DNA of 64,000 bases, taken from assembly GCA_903813345.2 (NCBI GenBank), contig CAIIXF020000002.1, positions 29,628,926 through 29,692,925 of the forward strand, given 5' to 3'. Made by a program: the position numbers and the translations under genes. Below the pieces are notes generated by a model that saw nothing but the letters and a program-made list of their open reading frames with translations, was not told the DNA's origin and searched no databases. Source of the DNA: Owenia fusiformis. Its lineage: Eukaryota > Annelida > Polychaeta > Sabellida > Oweniidae. Below are positions 59,579 through 64,000 of this stretch, one piece after another (positions within the stretch are counted from its first letter, which is position 1; each line of letters opens with the position of its first letter).

Positions 59579-61633
59579 GCCATATAGATTTTATTGACTT
59601 ATACACCATATTCCAATTATTGTAAATTTAAAACTATTACAGAGATAGTCCAGAACGCCATGAAGGCTGACTGAGTAACGACTTTTGAACATGTGTGCGC
59701 ATGACGTCACTACATTTATGAAAGACAATATTAAAAAGATCCAATATTTTTATCAGTTGCTGTTTTCCGATATTTTTTGTTTGGATAATTATTTACAACA
59801 TTGAACTGATAAAAACTGTTCTATTAATTCATGATATTACAGGTAAAATCCGCAAATGTTTGTCACATTTTACAGTAATGGGACTGTTTTGTTGAAAATC
59901 ATTATTTTGGCATGGATTAATGGATTAATGAGGATTAAATACTTAATTAAATGTCAGCAGTTGAGGATTCCAGGTTGCAGTTAGCTTAGTGAACAAATCT
60001 AAAATTGGCATCCCTAATTTAAATATTGTATAATGTACTTTTCGTCTAGGTCAAGTATTTTGATTCTAGATCATGAATATGAATGCACAAATATGTAAAT
60101 ACGTATATTTTTAAATAAATATTATTGTACGATAGCGTATAGCAAATTTAAATACTGTTTTCGTGTAGGCTATACTAAATGTATCCGACAAATAATATAT
60201 TTGCAAGGTCATTCACTTCAAATTCTGAAATAATATTGCAAGGCCAATCACTCTTCCCCTCAAAAGTTTGCCAATATCCAATGGGCCACATTTAAAGAAA
60301 ATAAATATAGTCATATTCCAACCGAATGTAAGTGCGGAAAAGGCGATTTCAAACATAAAAAATGCTATAACACACAAGCCAACAGGGAGTTAGGAAAAGA
60401 GAGTACCTAAACCCTGTAAACCACTTGCCAAACATTTATAAAAGAGAGTACCTAAACCACTTGCCAAACATTTATAAAAGATAGTACCTAAACCACTTGC
60501 CAAACATTTATAAAAGATAGTACCTAAACCACTTGCCAAACATTTATAAAAGAGAGTACCTAAAACACTTGCCAAACATTTATAAAAGAGAGTACCTAAA
60601 CCACTTGCCAAAAATTTGGAAAAGAGCATAGCTAAAGCTTAGCACAGTGTGACTATTTGGCAGTCTTCTGGTCTTGTGTCAGAAAAACCCTTCAGATTCT
60701 TTTTTATTCAAAATCTATTAAAATCTAATGCAATCTCAATGGTTTAATTTATACAACCAAAAAGCAAAATTCGTCCCAAAACCTATAGAAGTGAACAATT
60801 CATCTCTGCATGAACTATGCTACGAAACCACGATTATATGATTTACTTAAAATTATCTCTTATTTCATATTAATTTATTGGATATACTGAAAGTCAGCTT
60901 TATCCTTTAATACTGTAAGAAAAACATCGAAATCATAGTTTGTTCAGTATTAAATCCATTTAATAACACCTTCATTGTTATTGGATTATTATGATACATA
61001 ATAGCGATTACGTACATTATACCCCAGTTTATCCTTTCTCGAAATATGAAATACAAGACTTCATTGGAAGAAACATAGAGTAAACATTTGAGTATTAACT
61101 TCATGTACACTGCTTATTGTGATAAAATGTTGATTTTTGGCTAGTATGATTTGAAACGTATATTTGAGTTGGATATTCTATGGACTACTTTTTAAAGCGG
61201 ATGTATGGAGAAACAAGACACAGATATCAAAATAAATGTTAGTTACGTTGACGTAACTAGCCACCATAGGGTAAGTAAACAACCCGACTATTCCGACTCT
61301 TGCCGAAGTATACTGACCTAATCCCAAGTGTTCTAAGTTTACATATTTTTTCAAATACATTCGATAGATGTCTACGTCAGTTTTATTAGTTTAGTTTTTT
61401 TTTATCATTTTATGGTTTGATTTATTTTATTCGAAAGATGGCTCTCCTCATGCTCACTCTGGTTGATTTCAATTGCTGAATTATTCTACAAGCAGGAATG
61501 ATACGTAACGTCATTTCACGACCACTGATTGTGACTTCTACTTTTATATTGTTGGCTCAGGCACTGACCTCCCTCATTCCATTCTTACGTATGATTTAGC
61601 GAACTTTGGACCGAATTGTTATTGTTAGTTTAA
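59579..61633. other. 3' flank and intergenic
   Basis: AT-rich. A possible polyadenylation signal AATAAA lies at about 60114. No gene is recognised. A 36-bp minisatellite lies at 60397-60630 (separate entry). Confidence 0.5.
60397..60630. repeat. Minisatellite, 36 bp x about 6
   Basis: The unit is 'agagtacctaaaccacttgc' plus 'caaacatttataaaag'. Copies differ at one or two positions. Confidence 0.93.
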
Positions 61634-63974
61634 ATGGATGTACAGGTTTACGAAAAAGACCGACCCCACCTGCCAACGACCGGTTGGTGTTTTCCAAAGG
61701 TAACCTCAAAACAGGGTTTGAGGAAAATCCCACTGCAAAATAATGAAATAACCATGTAGATATCTATAGAGTATATTGAGAAAATAATTAAGTAAACTCG
61801 AAATACTTGGGTTAGGTCAGAATACTTCGGCAGAAGTCAAAATAGATGGATAGCCAAGAACAGTCGGAGCTCCACATATGTTTTTCTTTTTTCTTTTTTT
61901 TCTTTATTTCTCTATTCAAACATTACAAGTACAATAATAAGAACAATTCAGATATTTTTCACACCACCTCCATTCATTCAGACATTTGCAATTATGTTTT
62001 ATACATTTTTAATATCATTCCTCTGATTTTAAAATGTGGATATCCGTCAAAATGTCTTATATTTTCTTTACAGGATGATTTTTCTGGAGAAGATAATGCT
62101 CCTAAGAATACGTCTCGGTTACTTCCGAACCGACGTCTTCAGCACCAGCAGATCCCAGAGAAACATAAGATTAACAGAGCAGGGCCCCAGCGTCTTTCTG
62201 TTGTCAAGGAAACTGATGGCGTAGAACGGCGAAGCTCAGACGTCTGTAGCGAATCAGGAAAGTTGGGAACCAATAGACGAGTATCTACGGCTGCGCAATG
62301 GGAAGATGAGTGGTTAAACTACGAAGAGGATGATCTTCTTGATGTTATGCCAACAACCACACAAAAACGACTGAATACAGCGCCATCTAACAAGACTGGG
62401 TTTGTTGCTTGGGATGATGGTGCGTATTTCCATGGCGACCAAGCTAATACTGAAATTTCCCAATGATAACTACAAATCGGCAGTCTCCATTCATCTTCAG
62501 AATTGAATATACATCCAATTTCTTATATCATATCAGACATACATTCAACACCGTTGATTGGTAGTGCCATTAGCCACAGATTAATGACACTTTTTGGCGT
62601 AAATTGAGAATAGAGGATAGAGGGGTGCGCGGATAGTCGGAAGTTACTGCCAATAAAAATGATATAATAATAAAATGTTGATAGTCACCTTGTAGAAAAT
62701 GCAGTGATAATTGCTATGTTTGATAAAAAAAATATTAGCGCATTTAATTCCCTTTCTAACATGCTTTATTTCATGAAAATCTATAGCCACTATTCTTCAC
62801 GATTTTGAGAGAAACATGTTTATTTTAAAATCTTTTAGATGAATTCCTCTGAAATTTTTATATGTTCCTGAATGTTCATGCAATTTGTGGTAACAGATTT
62901 TTATGAACAAAAAGAATTAATTATTATTATTAGTTTGTTTTAAGTACACACCATCATGAAATTATCCAACCATATATGGAATTAATTCTGTTCCAGATGA
63001 TTTTGAAACGGAGGAAGAGCGAGTGAAGAAAGAAACAGAACGGAAAAAGAACTTTTACCGCTCTGCCTGTAAACTTGCCAGAAGTCAGCCCATAGACCAC
63101 GTGACTAGATCAATCACTACACCGGAAATGAACCTCCAAAATCGACCCATGTCAACCGATGAAGTGAAAGCTATTTCAATATCACTAGTAGTACGTTTGT
63201 TTCCTTGATACTCCGCCACAAGACATGTCAAACATTTATCTAATTCCAATTGTTCCAAGAATTATAGAACAAATCCAAAATCGGAATAGACTAGATGCGA
63301 GTAGAAATTTTTTAATTTACGGCATTAAATATTCAAATTTCAGGCAAAGTGATGTCATATTTGAAATCTTCATACAAAAGTAAATTTATGAATATGGTTT
63401 CGAAAATTGTTTCTCAACTTTGAAAATTTATGACTTCTAGTTCCTGGAGATTCCCCATAGATCCCATGTTATAAAATCACAATAACAAATGTTTTAAATT
63501 TCTTGTATTGGACACTTAGGTAACATTTTATTTTACTGAAATTATTTTAATTTGCATAACTATATTAGATACACATGGGTGATATGAAAAAATTGAACCA
63601 CTACAACAGATAAAAATCAAAGTTAAAGGGAACTTTCTACTTTACCCGCCATGCTATCTGACCCAAACGAGGCACCAGCACCTGGTGGTGAAACTGGTAA
63701 CTACCTACTCGTATCTGAGTTATTATGAATTCGTAAGACTAGCTGACCATGGTTTTTTTCATCCGCTCCAAGATGTCGTTTACTTTTTATCTAAGTAAAC
63801 TGTTCATCATGTCACTGTCACCGTGCACAAATAGTGTATTTAAATGTTCGTCTCTTACATTTTTAGAAAAATACCGATGTCCAAAAGTTGGACTTGACGC
63901 ATAGTCAACTGTCAGAGCCATCTGTTGGATATGTCACTCAAATGATACAAGAAAACGTCTACATTACAGAACTT
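61634..63974 (+). CDS. LRRC74-like leucine-rich-repeat protein, 5' part, runs past the right edge
   Basis: Confident exons are 62074-62419, 62997-63190 and 63867-63974, with GT-AG borders (GTGCGT, GTACGT, GTAAGT donors) and matching phases. The first exon is uncertain: ATG at 61634 with MDVQ ending at a CAG|GTTTAC donor (61645) fits the phase, while ATG 61846 has no usable donor. The N-terminal ~120 residues are charged and low-complexity. Then FYRSACKLARSQPIDHVTR, MNLQNRPMSTDEVKAISISL and VQKLDLTHSQLSEPSVGYVT with ENVYITEL match the start of LRRC74A/B-type proteins (Y..ACK...P...., MNL, KAIAIALV, then ribonuclease-inhibitor-type LRRs). Function in that family is poorly known. The remaining repeats lie beyond the window. 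Confidence 0.72.
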
Positions 63975-64000
63975 GTAAGTTGTTTAATTGCTATTAAACT

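Noticed and set aside
61846-62073. Start of the LRRC74-like gene at ATG 61846
   Set aside because: The 76 codons before 62074 are a low-complexity F/S/I-rich run ending in a textbook polypyrimidine-CAG acceptor. No usable donor follows that ATG.

Overview
The window is AT-rich, intron-rich animal nuclear DNA. It carries metazoan gene families (a TRIM-NHL-type protein, a serpin, HPF1, a CD36/LIMP-2 receptor, a collagen/EGF membrane protein and an LRRC74-like protein). It also carries a very high load of palindromic non-autonomous DNA transposons, minisatellites and homopolymer G/C runs. This texture fits a marine invertebrate (echinoderm, hemichordate, lancelet or lophotrochozoan). I cannot resolve the phylum from the sequence alone.

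Left part (1-4261, + strand): the 3' end of an NHL beta-propeller gene with a frameshift, then a decayed serpin. The serpin has two frameshifts and a stop. A codon block for EWLNPFNP has expanded to 42 perfect-length 24-bp copies, and a small MITE interrupts the 3' coding part.

4855-15354 (- strand): five exons of a histone PARylation factor 1 (HPF1) homologue with an N-terminal PBZ zinc finger. The C-terminal catalytic half is not visible to the left. Intron 4 holds tandem copies of the exon 5 splice acceptor plus exon start, a fold-back element and a MITE. Intron 1 holds a long minisatellite.

21742-33263 (- strand): a complete-looking 13-exon lysosome membrane protein 2 (SCARB2/CD36 family) gene of 498 codons. 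Its introns contain at least seven transposon-like elements and two repeat arrays, one of which repeats the splice acceptor of exon 12.

33264-47804: a gene-poor stretch. It has a 2.1-kb fold-back element with an inner palindromic element, and two oppositely oriented arrays of short hairpins with CATGCA-rich flanks that mirror each other across about 9.6 kb.

47805-59578 (+ strand): a ten-exon gene whose splice phases close perfectly to 934 residues. The order is signal peptide, beta-rich N-terminal domain, two cbEGF domains, a Thr-rich mucin-like 17-residue repeat, a collagen Gly-X-Y region, further EGF domains, a transmembrane helix and a short cytoplasmic tail. I consider this domain order the most novel coding feature in the window.

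61634-right edge (+ strand): the 5' end of an LRRC74-like leucine-rich-repeat gene. The genes do not form an operon or an obvious pathway. What links them is the genome's habit of amplifying short pieces of exons and splice sites into minisatellites.
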